NCBI RefSeq assembly: GCF_001420605.1
Contig: NZ_LJIZ01000012.1
Coordinates: 1-64,000 of the forward strand
Origin: Bacillus sp. FJAT-25509
GTDB taxonomy: Bacteria; Bacillota; Bacilli; Bacillales; Bacillaceae_G
Reading direction: 5' to 3'
Length of the DNA: 64,000 bases
Part shown: positions 44,956 through 58,396 of the stretch, one piece after another
How positions within the stretch are numbered: the first letter of the stretch is position 1
Layout of the letters: the number at the start of each line of letters is the position of its first letter
Made by a program: the position numbers and the translations under genes
The notes under the pieces: generated by a model
What the model was told of the DNA's origin: nothing
The model's input: only the letters and a program-made list of their open reading frames with translations
Databases searched by the model: none

Positions 44956-46353
44956 TTAACCAATAGAACCTTCCATCTCGAATTTAATCAGACGGTTCAT
45001 TTCAACTGCGTATTCCATTGGTAATTCTTTTGTAAATGGCTCAATGAAGCCCATTACGATCATTTCTGTAGCTTCTTGCTCAGAAATACCACGGCTCATT
45101 AAGTAGAATAATTGCTCTTCAGATACTTTCGAAACTTTCGCTTCGTGCTCAAGAGAAATATTGTCGTTTAAGATTTCGTTGTATGGAATTGTATCAGAAG
45201 TTGACGCATTATCCATAATTAACGTATCACACTCGATATTTGAACGTGATCCAGCTGCTTTACGACCGAAGTGTACGATACCACGATACGTTACTTTACC
45301 ACCATGTTTAGAAATAGATTTCGAAACAATTGTAGATGAAGTATTTGGAGCTAAGTGAATCATTTTAGCACCAGCATCTTGGTGTTGTCCTTTACCAGCG
45401 ATTGCAATAGAAAGTGTAAGGCCACGAGCACCTTCACCTTTAAGGATAACTGCTGGGTATTTCATTGTTAATTTTGAACCAATGTTTCCATCGATCCATT
45501 CCATTGTTGCATTCGCTTCACAAACAGCACGTTTCGTAACTAGGTTGAATACGTTATTCGCCCAGTTCTGAATTGTTGTATAGCGGCAGTATGCATCCTT
45601 CTTAATGATGATTTCTACTACTGCAGAGTGAAGTGAGTTTGTTGTATATACAGGAGCTGTACAACCTTCAACGTAATGAACATGTGCACCTTCATCAGCA
45701 ATGATTAATGTACGTTCAAATTGACCCATATTTTCAGAGTTAATACGGAAATACGCTTGAAGTGGCGTATCAACTTTAACACCTTTTGGTACGTAGATGA
45801 ATGATCCACCAGACCAAACAGCTGAGTTTAATGCAGCAAATTTGTTATCAGTAGGCGGAATTACTTTTCCAAAGTGCTCTTTGAAAATTTCTTCATGCTC
45901 ACGTAATGCTGTGTCTGTATCAGTAAATAAGATACCAAGATCAGTTAAATCTTGTTTCATGCTGTGGTAAACTACCTCAGACTCATACTGTGCAGATACA
46001 CCAGCTAAATACTTTTGTTCTGCTTCAGGAATACCCAATTTATCAAAAGTATTTTTGATTTCTTCAGGTACTTCATCCCAAGACTTTTCTGTTTTCTCTG
46101 ATGGTTTTACATAGTAAGTAATTTCATCAAAGCGTAAATCAGACATGTCTCCACCCCATTGAGGCATTGGCATATCATAGAAATATTGTAAAGATTTTAA
46201 ACGGAAATCTAACATCCATTGTGGTTCATTTTTCATACGTGAAATTTCTTCAACGATTTCCTTTGTTAAACCACGCTCTGAACGGAAGATTGATACGTCA
46301 CGGTCATGAAAACCATATTTATAATCACTAATATCCGGCAAATTAGTAGACAT
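44956..46353 (-). CDS. sufB: Fe-S cluster assembly scaffold SufB
   Basis: 465 residues, last gene of the operon. SufB with SufC and SufD forms the SufBC2D scaffold where Fe-S clusters are built. Conserved segments include [33 protein letters not shown] and, near the C-terminus, [20 protein letters not shown] with the Glu and His important for cluster assembly. Start behind AAGGGAGT. Confidence 0.97.
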   Translation of the reverse strand: MSTNLPDISDYKYGFHDRDVSIFRSERGLTKEIVEEISRMKNEPQWMLDFRLKSLQYFYDMPMPQWGGDMSDLRFDEITYYVKPSEKTEKSWDEVPEEIKNTFDKLGIPEAEQKYLAGVSAQYESEVVYHSMKQDLTDLGILFTDTDTALREHEEIFKEHFGKVIPPTDNKFAALNSAVWSGGSFIYVPKGVKVDTPLQAYFRINSENMGQFERTLIIADEGAHVHYVEGCTAPVYTTNSLHSAVVEIIIKKDAYCRYTTIQNWANNVFNLVTKRAVCEANATMEWIDGNIGSKLTMKYPAVILKGEGARGLTLSIAIAGKGQHQDAGAKMIHLAPNTSSTIVSKSISKHGGKVTYRGIVHFGRKAAGSRSNIECDTLIMDNASTSDTIPYNEILNDNISLEHEAKVSKVSEEQLFYLMSRGISEQEATEMIVMGFIEPFTKELPMEYAVEMNRLIKFEMEGSIG

Positions 46354-46399
46354 TATTCATACTCCCTTCTAATAGAAGAGTAGGATTAAGCTCAGAGGA

Positions 46400-49366
<2,967 letters not shown>

Positions 49367-49385
49367 GAGAATCCCTCCTATCCGA

Positions 49386-50171
49386 TTAAGCTTCTTGCCC
49401 AACAGTCTCGTCTTCGATACCTAATTCTTGTTTAATCCAGTCATATCCTTCAGCTTCTAAACGTGCAGCTAATTCAGGACCACCTGATTTTACAATACGA
49501 CCTTGCATCATTACGTGAACGAAGTCAGGAGTAATGTAGTTTAATAAGCGTTGGTAGTGAGTGATGATTAAGCAACCAAACTCTTCTCCACGCATTTCGT
49601 TAACACCTTTAGAAACTACTTTTAATGCATCGATATCTAAACCTGAGTCAATTTCGTCAAGAATAGCAATTTTAGGTTGGATCATCATCATTTGAAGAAT
49701 CTCATTACGTTTTTTCTCTCCACCTGAGAATCCTTCATTTAAGTAACGTTGAGCCATTTCTGGATCCATTTCTAAGAATTCCATGTTTTTATCTAATGTA
49801 CGGATAAATTTCATTAATGAAATTTCATCGCCTTCTTCGCGACGTGCATTCATTGCAGAACGTAAGAAATCTGCGTTTGTTACACCACTAATTTCACTTG
49901 GGTATTGCATAGCTAGGAAAAGACCAGCTTGAGCTCGCTCATCAACTTCCATTTCTAAAACATCGTTGCCATCAAGCTCGATGCTACCACCGATTACTTC
50001 ATATTTAGGATGACCCATAATAGCAGAAGATAAAGTTGATTTACCTGTACCATTTGGTCCCATGATTGCGTGAATTTCTCCACCTTTTACTTCAAGGTTT
50101 ACACCTTTTAAAATTTGCTTTCCTTCAATTGCTACTTGAAGGTCTTTTATTTTTAATGTAGAAGCTCCCAT
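49386..50171 (-). CDS. sufC: SUF system ATPase SufC
   Basis: 261 residues. ABC-type ATPase of the SUF scaffold. Walker A GPNGTGKST, signature FSGGEKKRNEILQMM, Walker B IAILDEIDSGLD. First gene of the operon, with GGAGGG before the ATG. Confidence 0.97.
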   Translation of the reverse strand: MGASTLKIKDLQVAIEGKQILKGVNLEVKGGEIHAIMGPNGTGKSTLSSAIMGHPKYEVIGGSIELDGNDVLEMEVDERAQAGLFLAMQYPSEISGVTNADFLRSAMNARREEGDEISLMKFIRTLDKNMEFLEMDPEMAQRYLNEGFSGGEKKRNEILQMMMIQPKIAILDEIDSGLDIDALKVVSKGVNEMRGEEFGCLIITHYQRLLNYITPDFVHVMMQGRIVKSGGPELAARLEAEGYDWIKQELGIEDETVGQEA

Positions 50172-50233
50172 TTTACACCCTCCATAATATTACATAAAAA
50201 TTCTATAAAATAGAAAATGGCTATTTTAAGTTC

Positions 50234-50252
50234 ATTCTCATTTTATTCTCAT
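50234..50252 (-). promoter_or_regulatory. direct repeats upstream of sufC
   Basis: On the minus strand ATGAGAAT occurs twice, 11 bases apart, next to the likely sufC -35 region (TATAGA -10 near 50205). It lies between divergent sufC and the DUF2164 gene. A regulator site is inference. Confidence 0.4.
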
Positions 50253-50414
50253 TCTAATCTTAAAGCAATTAAAAAGTATTTTCAAGCCGTGCCCTATTTT
50301 ACCAAAAAAGTTTTATTACGTGTAACTTTTTTTCACAAAAAAAGAATAAATAGAGATACTATATATATAGGAAATAAAATATCTAATATCACAACTAAAA
50401 AAGAGGGGAATTTA

Positions 50415-50660
50415 ATGTCTAAAACAACTAAGCTTTCACCAGATCAACAAAAATTTGCGATTACTCAACTACAAACATATTTCTTACAAGAAAGAGACGA
50501 AGAATTAAGTGAATTAAGTTCGATGTTGCTATTAGACTTTATTTCACAAAAACTTGGACCTATGTTTTACAATAAGGGAGTTGAAGACTCACAAAGATTT
50601 ATGTCCGAACGGGTTGAAGATCTATATGCTTTATTATTAAAAGAACAGATTGAAGATTAA
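50415..50660 (+). CDS. DUF2164 protein
   Basis: 81 residues from ATG 50415. An all-helical DUF2164 domain: LSPDQQKFAITQLQTYF and FYNKGVEDSQRFMSERVEDL. Function unknown. GAGGGGAA precedes the ATG; the longer frame to 50217 crosses the promoter region and is not coding. Divergent from sufC. Confidence 0.83.
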   Translation: MSKTTKLSPDQQKFAITQLQTYFLQERDEELSELSSMLLLDFISQKLGPMFYNKGVEDSQRFMSERVEDLYALLLKEQIED

Positions 50661-50863
50661 GTTGTTTTAGTAAACTTCTTTTCTTTTAGTTTTTAACGAC
50701 CTTTAGCACACACTTTATTTTACGTACATACTCAATTTTAGATTATTCAATATTTATATAGTTGTTCAAATTATTCTTGCATTGTTAAAACAAATAAATG
50801 TTTTAATGCAGACTCTTCCATTATTTACGAAAAAACTAGATTTCATTAATCAAATTATCAAAA

Positions 50864-50898
50864 AAAAGAACCTTTTTACTATAATGAAGGTTCTTTTT
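50864..50898 (+). terminator. terminator after DUF2164
   Basis: AAAAAGAACCTT pairs with AAGGTTCTTTTT around a 12-base loop. Confidence 0.85.
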
Positions 50899-50904
50899 AA
50901 CTTT

Positions 50905-51167
50905 CTAATAAGGAATTTGACCAATTAAATAAAGTTGTATCTTGTTCATCAAAAAAAGATTATGATAAAAGATTAATTTAATATCCTTTACTTAGAGTAA
51001 AATAACGGTTTATTAATCAGTTTGTAATTCAAGTCAGATCGAACATTTTTAACTTCAAAAAAAACAATTAATATAGTTTGTTGATATATTAAATTTATTG
51101 AAATACATTTACTTCTAAAATCATTAATAGTTCCTCAAAACATCAATAACCTTTACATATTTCAACA
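50905..51167 (-). mobile_element. decayed copy of the MITE-like element
   Basis: Reading leftwards from 51167: TGTTGAAATAT, then long stretches matching the left ~300 bases of the other copies, such as AAATGTTCGA, CAAACTGATTAATAAA and CTAAGTAAAGG. The structured core and right inverted repeat are missing. Direct repeats of TTTATTTAATTG flank it. Confidence 0.65.
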
Positions 51168-51292
51168 CTCTAAAGAAAAAAGGCTTTGTTCAATTAAATA
51201 AATTTACTCCCTTAACTATATTTCAAAAACATTAATTCATCCCTCGTATATATTCTCAAATGCGATTTTAAAACATGAGAAAAACGAATTTT

Positions 51293-52009
51293 TTATTGAT
51301 AAACTTGCACAGGTATAAAGACTTCGGGCATACCAGCAGCATATGCAGCTACTTCATATTCTTTAAAGATTAATTTAATGCCCGCATGGTCAAATGCCCA
51401 TAATCTATTTTTGTCACTTAAATCAATTTCGTTAGGAGATTTTATTAATACATATCCTTTATATTTCTTTTGTAATTGCTGATAAGCATATTCTTGTACG
51501 GATTTTGTATTTTCGTTTATTAACTTAGATAGTGGAACTACTTCACCTGTTTTCACGTCAAAATTAAATGTAGTTCCCACTGTCATCCCATGTGCTCCAC
51601 CTGTATATGAATACTCATTATAAATAACACTTAATTTATCAAGATTATTGTATAGTATTTTATAAGTAAAAACATATTCATAAGGTCTCCACGGCCCTTG
51701 GCTAGCATCCCATTTTGCCTTAGCTTCTTTCTCGTCTTCTAATAGCTTCAAACGATTACTATTCGCTAAATCAGCACCTTGTTTTAAAATACCATTGATC
51801 TTTTGTTGTGCGGTTGAATTAGAAGCTCCACTTATTTGTGGATACTTAATCGGTGCATCATTTAGTTTTTGTTCAGTAATTTTAATATGACGCGGTAATG
51901 GGTTTTCATTGATTCGAGCTTTAGTTTCCGCATTAACAAATTTAATAGAGCCCAAATTAATACTGCTAGTCATTATAATTAATAAGAAATAATATAGAAA
52001 CTTTTTCAC
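51293..52009 (-). CDS. secreted DUF3298/DUF4163 protein
   Basis: 238 residues. Signal peptide (~1-27, cleavage near VNAET), DUF4163-like first half, DUF3298 second half with YSYTGGAHGMTVGTTFNFD near 133-151. The same domain pair is found in RsiV and PdaC, where it acts outside the cell. No catalytic domain attached here, so role unknown. Starts at GTG 52009 behind TAGGAGGAG. Confidence 0.85.
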   Translation of the reverse strand: MKKFLYYFLLIIMTSSINLGSIKFVNAETKARINENPLPRHIKITEQKLNDAPIKYPQISGASNSTAQQKINGILKQGADLANSNRLKLLEDEKEAKAKWDASQGPWRPYEYVFTYKILYNNLDKLSVIYNEYSYTGGAHGMTVGTTFNFDVKTGEVVPLSKLINENTKSVQEYAYQQLQKKYKGYVLIKSPNEIDLSDKNRLWAFDHAGIKLIFKEYEVAAYAAGMPEVFIPVQVYQ

Positions 52010-52117
52010 TAGACTCCTCCTATTTTCTTTATCAAAAAATAGTATGAGTATCTTTTAAATTATTTATGAAATATTTTATGAGAGTCTAAATACTTACAAT
52101 CAATTAACAGACTGTTC

Positions 52118-53221
52118 TCAAGTCATTTTGTTAACTAGTTTAAATAAGTTCATTGCTATTTCATAAGTGTTTGGTTTCACCTTTTGACTATTAGAAAACA
52201 CAATTACATATGTTTTTGAAACAGGATCGAAGACATTCATACAATTAATTCCTGGAACTACCCCACGATTGTATAAATACTTGCCTTTATTATAAAATCC
52301 GTAAGCATAATGGTTTTGATACGGCTTAATAAATTGAGTAAAACTTTTACTCAAAATAAGTTTATTTGAAATAAGTGCCTCGTCCATTTTTTGCAATCCT
52401 GAAACCGTTGCATAAATATCTCCACAGCCTAATAAATAATTAAAATTTGGGATTCGTAATTGCTGCGGATCATTTTTAGATTGAATTAATAAATAACCGA
52501 GAGCATGATTCCTTGTTTTATAAAAATCATTACCTTGTCCAATTTCAGTCATATTCGCTTTATCGAAAATATGTGTCTTTATATATTCTCCATAAGGAAT
52601 TCCAGTTACTTTTTCAATAACATAAGCAAGTAAAATATAATTTGTGTCATTGTAATCCCATTTGTTCAACGGTTTATAATGTACATTTGATTTAACTATT
52701 TTCTTTATCAGATTCGATGATGAAATTGGATTAAATAGCTCTTTTTGTTTCTTAATCCCTGAAGTATGTGAAATTAAATGAAATAATGTTAATTTTGACC
52801 CATTTGGAAAGTCCGGTATGTATTTTGAAATCGGATCATTAAAAGATATTTTGCCTTCTTCTTTTAATTGCATTAACGACGTTGAAACAAAAAATTTAGA
52901 AATTGAGCCAACTGGGTAATAGGTATTTGGTTTGTTCGGTAACTGATTTGAGATATCTCGATAACCGTATCCTTTATTAAGGATATTTTCTTCATTCTTC
53001 CTTACAAGAACAACTCCGTTAAAATGAATTTGCTGTAAGTAGCGATCAATCTCTCCATTATTCTTATTTTGATCATTAGTAAAATCAACTTTATTCATCG
53101 AAGAGTGATTCGAAACTGTCACTTTCGAAGAGTTTTTATTCAAGATAAAACTACAAAAAGGAGACATAATTAAAACAGCTAAGAAACTAGGAATAAAGAA
53201 CAAATAAATTTTTTTCATCAT
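52118..53221 (-). CDS. beta-lactamase-like serine hydrolase
   Basis: 367 residues. A membrane anchor or signal (~4-27) precedes a class C beta-lactamase/DD-peptidase fold. The SxxK motif is SISK (in YPVGSISKFFVS, near 106-109) and the second motif YNDTNY near 193. The third motif is not an obvious KTG. Such proteins are esterases, peptidases or regulators of wall metabolism. GGGAGAG precedes ATG 53221. It is divergent from dlt. Confidence 0.82.
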   Translation of the reverse strand: MMKKIYLFFIPSFLAVLIMSPFCSFILNKNSSKVTVSNHSSMNKVDFTNDQNKNNGEIDRYLQQIHFNGVVLVRKNEENILNKGYGYRDISNQLPNKPNTYYPVGSISKFFVSTSLMQLKEEGKISFNDPISKYIPDFPNGSKLTLFHLISHTSGIKKQKELFNPISSSNLIKKIVKSNVHYKPLNKWDYNDTNYILLAYVIEKVTGIPYGEYIKTHIFDKANMTEIGQGNDFYKTRNHALGYLLIQSKNDPQQLRIPNFNYLLGCGDIYATVSGLQKMDEALISNKLILSKSFTQFIKPYQNHYAYGFYNKGKYLYNRGVVPGINCMNVFDPVSKTYVIVFSNSQKVKPNTYEIAMNLFKLVNKMT

Positions 53222-53576
53222 ATACCGCTCTCCCATTTTGCAGGGTTAAGAGGATTTCCCTATATTCCCTCTTCCCCATTATTTTTACCTTACCCCTATT
53301 TTATTGTGCAATTTCTTAGTTCCAATCACATACTATCTTAAAGCTACTGTATCTAAAACTTTTAAATCGGAACGAAGAACAAAAATTCACTTCAATTACT
53401 TATCCTAATTGTATTAACAATCTTGTCCATTAATCTTTAAAATTTAATTAGAAAAAATTTACTTAAACCTTAATAATTTATTATCTGTTTGTAATTTTAA
53501 AAGGTGTTTGGTTAATTTTTCATCTATTTTTCGGTGTTATAATACGTCTAGCTAAAAATTAAGAAAGGGGAAACAA
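53222..53576 (+). promoter_or_regulatory. dlt operon upstream region
   Basis: 355 AT-rich bases. TGTTATAAT (53535-53543) is an extended -10 element 34 bases before dltX; no matching -35 is seen. Nothing else recognised. Confidence 0.55.
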
Positions 53577-53720
53577 ATGGGTAAAATCCATATTTTCCGT
53601 TCAAAGACTTTAAGGTTTTTATTTTATACTGCGTTTTATTTATCAATTTTACTTGCACTACTTTACCTATATGGATTTAAAGATTCATTTACTGGGACCT
53701 TTATATATAACGATTTTTAG
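53577..53720 (+). CDS. dltX: teichoic acid D-alanylation accessory peptide DltX
   Basis: 47 residues. A basic N-terminus (GKIHIFRSKTLRF), one membrane helix (FLFYTAFYLSILLALLYLYG) and the conserved C-terminal FIYNDF of DltX. It helps DltB/DltD transfer D-alanine across the membrane; the C-terminal tail is the functional motif in relatives. AAAGGGG precedes the ATG. It directly precedes dltA, as in most Firmicutes, and is easily missed because of its size. Confidence 0.93.
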   Translation: MGKIHIFRSKTLRFLFYTAFYLSILLALLYLYGFKDSFTGTFIYNDF

Positions 53721-53731
53721 GACGTGAGCTG

Positions 53732-55246
53732 ATGAAATCAATTATTGAACAAATAGATTATTGGGCAATTAACACCCCAAACACGATCGCATTTCAAAAT
53801 AGTGATTACTCTTTAACATATAAAACTTTAAAGCAACAATCAGATGCGATTGCTAGCTGGATGATTAAAAATAATTTTACGAATAAGCCTATTATTGTGT
53901 ATGGGCATATGCAGACAGAAATGATTTCCATTTTCTTAGGAAGTGTAAAAGCAGGTTGTGCATATATTCCCGTTGATGAGTCTATTCCTTTTGAAAGACT
54001 CAAAAAAATGATTACTAATTCTGGAGCAACTTTACTAATTACACCAAAAGAAATTACTTTAAAGTTTGAATCCATTAAAATCATAAATTTTGGAGAACTA
54101 CAGGAAATTATTGATTCTACTGATCTAGTCAATTCTTTAACTGATTTTAATGTTAAAGACGATGATACATTTTATATTATCTATACTTCCGGCAGTACTG
54201 GAGATCCAAAAGGTGTGCAAATTACTGAAAAAAACTTACGTAGTTTTACCGATTGGATATTGAAGGATTTTAATATACACAATGGACAACGATTTTTGAA
54301 TCAAGCTCCATTCTCTTTTGATTTATCAGTAATGGATTTATATCCATCTTTATTGTCGGGTGGCACACTCATTGCTGTTGAAAAATCTTTGGTTGAGCGA
54401 CCAAAAGTATTATTCGATTATTTAATGGAAAGTGATATTAAGGTTTGGACTTCTACACCTTCATTTATAGAGATGTGTATGATGAACCCAAATTTCAGCG
54501 AATCCCTACTACCAAACTTAAAGACTTTTCTTTTCTGTGGTGAAGTACTATCGAATAATAGTGCTAAACAGCTTTTATCTAGATTTCCTAATGCCGAGAT
54601 TTATAATACTTACGGTCCAACAGAAGGAACAGTTGCTGTAACATTCGTCCAGATTACTGAGAAGGTCATAAACCAATATTCCCCATTACCGATTGGAACT
54701 CCGAAAGATGATACAATCATTTACATTATGGATGAATTAGGGAACCCACTTCCAGAAGGAGAAACAGGGGAAATTATTATAGCTGGTCCAAGTGTTAGTA
54801 AAGGGTATCTTAATAATCAATTAAAAACTGATGCAGCCTATTATCAAATAAATGGTATGCGCGCCTATAAAACAGGTGATTCTGGTTACTTTGATCACGG
54901 ACTTTTGTTCTATAAAGGTAGGATCGATTTTCAAGTAAAGCTACATGGGTATCGGATTGAAATTGAGGACATTGAAAATAACATTAGAAGATTACCATTA
55001 GTCCATTCTGCAGTTATATTACCAGAGATGAAGGATGGTAAGTGTATCGATTTACATTGCTTAACAGTCGTTAAAGAACACGATTTCGAAAAGGAATATC
55101 ATTTAACACGTTTTTTAAAACAAGAATTAAATAAATATATGCCGACTTATATGATTCCAAGAAAATTTAGTTACTTACAAAGCTTACCAATGACAACGAA
55201 TGGTAAAGTTGATCGTAAAAAATTATTGGAGCAAACTTACCAATGA
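53732..55246 (+). CDS. dltA: D-alanine:D-alanyl carrier protein ligase DltA
   Basis: 504 residues, adenylating-enzyme fold. P-loop YTSGSTGDPKGVQ at ~151-163, A5 NTYGPTEGT near 290, and the C-terminal catalytic lysine in TNGKVDRKKL near 493. It activates D-alanine with ATP and loads DltC. The stop overlaps dltB by 4 bases. Confidence 0.96.
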   Translation: MKSIIEQIDYWAINTPNTIAFQNSDYSLTYKTLKQQSDAIASWMIKNNFTNKPIIVYGHMQTEMISIFLGSVKAGCAYIPVDESIPFERLKKMITNSGATLLITPKEITLKFESIKIINFGELQEIIDSTDLVNSLTDFNVKDDDTFYIIYTSGSTGDPKGVQITEKNLRSFTDWILKDFNIHNGQRFLNQAPFSFDLSVMDLYPSLLSGGTLIAVEKSLVERPKVLFDYLMESDIKVWTSTPSFIEMCMMNPNFSESLLPNLKTFLFCGEVLSNNSAKQLLSRFPNAEIYNTYGPTEGTVAVTFVQITEKVINQYSPLPIGTPKDDTIIYIMDELGNPLPEGETGEIIIAGPSVSKGYLNNQLKTDAAYYQINGMRAYKTGDSGYFDHGLLFYKGRIDFQVKLHGYRIEIEDIENNIRRLPLVHSAVILPEMKDGKCIDLHCLTVVKEHDFEKEYHLTRFLKQELNKYMPTYMIPRKFSYLQSLPMTTNGKVDRKKLLEQTYQ

Positions 55247-56394
55247 TTCCTTACGGTAGTTTTACGTTTTTCGGTATTTTGTTTGTTCTATTAATCCCAG
55301 CAGTCATATTAGGCTTTTTAGGAAAAAGATTAACTAACTACACAACATTTCTTTCTTTTGTGTTTTTATTATTAGTCTTTTCCTCTTCTAAAATACAAAC
55401 CTTCTATCTAGTTGCTTATATAATTTGGGTAGTTATTTTAATAAAAGGTTATAGTGTTTATCGGAAGAATGCGAACCATTCAACTGTTTATTACTTAAGT
55501 GTTTTTCTATCAATTTTACCTTTAATAATTGTAAAGGTTTCACCGATATTTGAAAGTGCTACACTTGTAGGCTTTTTAGGAATTTCGTATTTAACATTTA
55601 AAGCAACACAAGTCATTATTGAAATTCGCGACCACAGTATAAAAGAAATAAGCATTGTTGATTTCTTGAAGTTTTTATTATTTTTTCCAACGATCTCCTC
55701 TGGACCAATTGATCGTTTCAGGAGATTTCAACAGGATTATCAAAAAAAGCTAACGGCTAGTGAATACCAGGAGTATTTTCAAATTGGCGTTCATAAAATT
55801 TTTATTGGTTTTCTCTATAAATATATAATTGGTTATTTAATTAACGTTCATATACTTGAAACACAGCTTGTTGTAGGGCATACTTTCGTCTCAAATCTAA
55901 CGTATATGTATGCATATAGTCTGTACTTATTCTTTGATTTTGCAGGTTATAGTGCATTTGCAATCGGCGTTAGTTATTTAGTAGGTATTAAAACACCTGA
56001 AAACTTTAATATGCCATTCATTAGTCGAAATATAAAGGACTTTTGGAATCGCTGGCATATGAGCTTATCATTTTGGTTTCGTGACTATGTATATATGAGA
56101 ATGGTATTCTTACTGACTAAGAAAAAAGTGATAAAAAATAGAAGAAATATATCATATATCAGTTACACTACTTTATTTTTACTAATGGGTGCATGGCACG
56201 GGATCCAACTAAATTACCTACTTTATGGTGTATACCAAGCCATATTGATGTGTAGTTTTGATTGGTTTGAACAATTCAATAAGAAAAAAAAGATTTGGAA
56301 AAATAATAAACTAACACATGTATTAGCGGTTATTATTACATTCCATTTTATTTGTTTCGGATTTTTAATATTTTCAGGACATCTAGTTAACTAA
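55243..56394 (+). CDS. dltB: MBOAT D-alanyl transferase DltB
   Basis: 383 residues with ~11 membrane segments. MBOAT features include NRWHMSLSFWFRDYVY and the invariant catalytic His in GAWHGIQLNY near residue 324. It passes D-alanine from DltC across the membrane to teichoic acids. The start overlaps dltA by 4 bases. Confidence 0.95.
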   Translation: MIPYGSFTFFGILFVLLIPAVILGFLGKRLTNYTTFLSFVFLLLVFSSSKIQTFYLVAYIIWVVILIKGYSVYRKNANHSTVYYLSVFLSILPLIIVKVSPIFESATLVGFLGISYLTFKATQVIIEIRDHSIKEISIVDFLKFLLFFPTISSGPIDRFRRFQQDYQKKLTASEYQEYFQIGVHKIFIGFLYKYIIGYLINVHILETQLVVGHTFVSNLTYMYAYSLYLFFDFAGYSAFAIGVSYLVGIKTPENFNMPFISRNIKDFWNRWHMSLSFWFRDYVYMRMVFLLTKKKVIKNRRNISYISYTTLFLLMGAWHGIQLNYLLYGVYQAILMCSFDWFEQFNKKKKIWKNNKLTHVLAVIITFHFICFGFLIFSGHLVN

Positions 56395-56409
56395 AGGAGA
56401 ATGAGTATA

Positions 56410-56649
56410 ATGGAAAATTTAAGAGCAGAAGTTTTAAAACTTTTAGCAGATTTATGTAATACAGATGAAGTGGTTGAAAATCCAGATATTCTGATTTTTG
56501 AAGAAGGATTATTAGATTCATTTGGTACAGTTAGCTTATTAGTTGAAATCGAAGAACAACTTGGTATCAACGTAACGATTTCTGACTTCGATCGTGAGGA
56601 GTGGGCAACACCAAATAAAATCATTTCGATTTTAGAGGCTAGAAAATGA
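56410..56649 (+). CDS. dltC: D-alanyl carrier protein DltC
   Basis: 79 residues. Phosphopantetheine attachment serine in LLDSFGT near residue 36. AAAGGAG lies 10 bases before ATG 56410; the ATG at 56401 is too close. The stop overlaps dltD by 4 bases. Confidence 0.95.
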   Translation: MENLRAEVLKLLADLCNTDEVVENPDILIFEEGLLDSFGTVSLLVEIEEQLGINVTISDFDREEWATPNKIISILEARK

Positions 56650-57863
56650 AAAAAGTTCAATTTTTTGGGATGATAACAGCTATTTTAATTTTTTTACTAG
56701 CTTTGTATCTTCCAAATTCTTTTTACGAACTATTTATTACAAAAGAACGATTAAATAATACAGCAGCATCTTTAAATCCTGAAACATTTCAAGGGACTTT
56801 ACTTCAAAGCAAAATGTTAAAAGACCCAAAATTTCTACCTATTTTTGGGTCTTCAGAACTTGCTAGAAGAGACCCCTTCCATCCTTCTAGATTTTTTATG
56901 GGAGAAAAAGATGAATTTACTCCCTATCTAATTGGTCGAGGGGGATCACAAAGTCTCGTTCATTTTCTTGATTTAGCATCTTTAGGTGATGGCATTAAAA
57001 ATAGAAAAATTGTGTTTGTTTTATCTCCACAGTGGTTTATTCCACATGGGATTGATGATACTCATTTTTCACCTAATTATTCTGCGCTTCAAACTTATTC
57101 ATTCGTTTTTAATAATACAATTGATATTTCAGTAAAGAGACAAATTGCAAAGAGACTTTTAACGCTGTCAATTATCAAAAAAGACTCTTTATTAGTAACT
57201 CAACTAGAATCATTTATTTCAAATAACAAAAAAATTAAATTCGAGGCTATGGCTGAAAAGCCGTTAGCTTACACATATTTTAAAATACTTGAAAAGAAAG
57301 ATCTTTTTGATACCGTTATAATGGATCCAGATAAAAACTTCCGATTAAAAAAATCAAAATATGAAGATTTATCCTGGGATCGAGTAGCTCAAGTTGCCGA
57401 TAAAATGGGCCAACGTGAATCAACTTCAAACCATTTCGGTATAATTAATAAATATTATAAAAAGCACATTCAAAACCGTCTTCTAGCATTAAAAAATTAT
57501 AAACACGATAGTAACTATGGTGTATCGCCAGAATATGATGACCTTCAAATGGTATTAGCATTATTAAAAAAAGAGCACACAAAAGCGTTGTTTATCTCCG
57601 TTCCAGTAAATGGACCATGGTATGATTACGCTGGTTTCCCTAAAGAAGGTCGAGAAGTTTATTACAAAAAAGTAAAAAAACAAATTGAAGATTCTGGATT
57701 CCAAGTGGCTGATTTTTCTTCACATGAATACGATGAGTTTTTCCTAAAAGATACAATTCACTTAGGCTGGAAGGGCTGGGTATATGTAGATCAATCTTTA
57801 AATAAGTTTTATTCAGTAAATCATACACCCCCTTCTGCAAGTTTAAATCATAGATATCAATGA
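56646..57863 (+). CDS. dltD: teichoic acid D-alanyltransferase DltD
   Basis: 405 residues. One N-terminal membrane anchor (~7-25), then an SGNH-like extracytoplasmic domain: Ser in [19 protein letters not shown] and the Asp/His dyad in [11 protein letters not shown] near 361-371. It completes D-alanine transfer outside the membrane. Last gene of the operon. Confidence 0.95.
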   Translation: MKKVQFFGMITAILIFLLALYLPNSFYELFITKERLNNTAASLNPETFQGTLLQSKMLKDPKFLPIFGSSELARRDPFHPSRFFMGEKDEFTPYLIGRGGSQSLVHFLDLASLGDGIKNRKIVFVLSPQWFIPHGIDDTHFSPNYSALQTYSFVFNNTIDISVKRQIAKRLLTLSIIKKDSLLVTQLESFISNNKKIKFEAMAEKPLAYTYFKILEKKDLFDTVIMDPDKNFRLKKSKYEDLSWDRVAQVADKMGQRESTSNHFGIINKYYKKHIQNRLLALKNYKHDSNYGVSPEYDDLQMVLALLKKEHTKALFISVPVNGPWYDYAGFPKEGREVYYKKVKKQIEDSGFQVADFSSHEYDEFFLKDTIHLGWKGWVYVDQSLNKFYSVNHTPPSASLNHRYQ

Positions 57864-57864
57864 C

Positions 57865-57891
57865 AAAAGCAGACTAATGTCTGCTTTTTTT
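57865..57891 (+). terminator. dlt terminator, left flank of element copy 2
   Basis: AAAAGCAGAC pairs with GTCTGCTTTT around TAAT, then TTTTCATTG. Repeated in diverged form at 58397-58420. Confidence 0.9.
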
Positions 57892-57897
57892 TCATTG

Positions 57898-58391
57898 TGT
57901 TGAAATATAAAATAGTCAAACGGATATTAAGTGAATCTTATTACTATTTTTTTGTTATCTAATATTTATTTTAATGTTAATATGTTTAGCTGTTTTAAAA
58001 TATCAACAAACTATAGTATTAATTATTCTTGAGAAATTAAAAATATTTTGAGCTAATTTTTAGAAAAACAATTTCAAATAATAGTTTAGTAAAATGTTCG
58101 ATATTAATTGACCTATAAACTGATTAATAAATAACTGTTAGTTTATGCTAAGTAAAGGCTATTTGATTAGGTTTTTATTGTAGACTTCTTTGAGATAAAC
58201 AAGTTGATTGGAACGAAAGGGGTGCTCGACTCCTATGGGATATGCGGGAAGGCTGAGACCCCGCAGGCGGCGCGCCGAGGAGGCTAAAGAATCTCGCCCC
58301 ATGGAAAGCGAGCATCCCTTAGTGGAAATCAATATCACTCTACTCCTTTTACGAAAATATGATAATTAATTGACAAGATTTTTTCTCAACA
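57898..58391. mobile_element. MITE-like element, copy 2 (494 bp)
   Basis: Begins TGTTGAAATATAAAAT and ends with inverse ATTGAC...CTCAACA. The internal sequence aligns along its length with 24889-25392. No gene. Flanked by two versions of the GCAGAC terminator followed by CATTG. Confidence 0.75.
58203..58333. repeat. structured core repeat, copy 2
   Basis: Same arms as copy 1 (GTTGATT/AATCAA and GTGCTCG/CGAGCAT) with GGCTGAGACCCCGCAGGC in the centre. Copy 2 has GGCGGCGCGCC where copy 1 has GGCTTGCC. Confidence 0.75.
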
Positions 58392-58396
58392 ACGTG

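Larger units (their letters stand above)
50661..51292. other. gene-free region with a decayed element
   Basis: 632 AT-rich bases. It holds the DUF2164 terminator (50864-50898) and a degraded, inverted copy of the 500 bp element (~50905-51167). No ORF or RNA gene recognised in the remainder. Confidence 0.6.
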
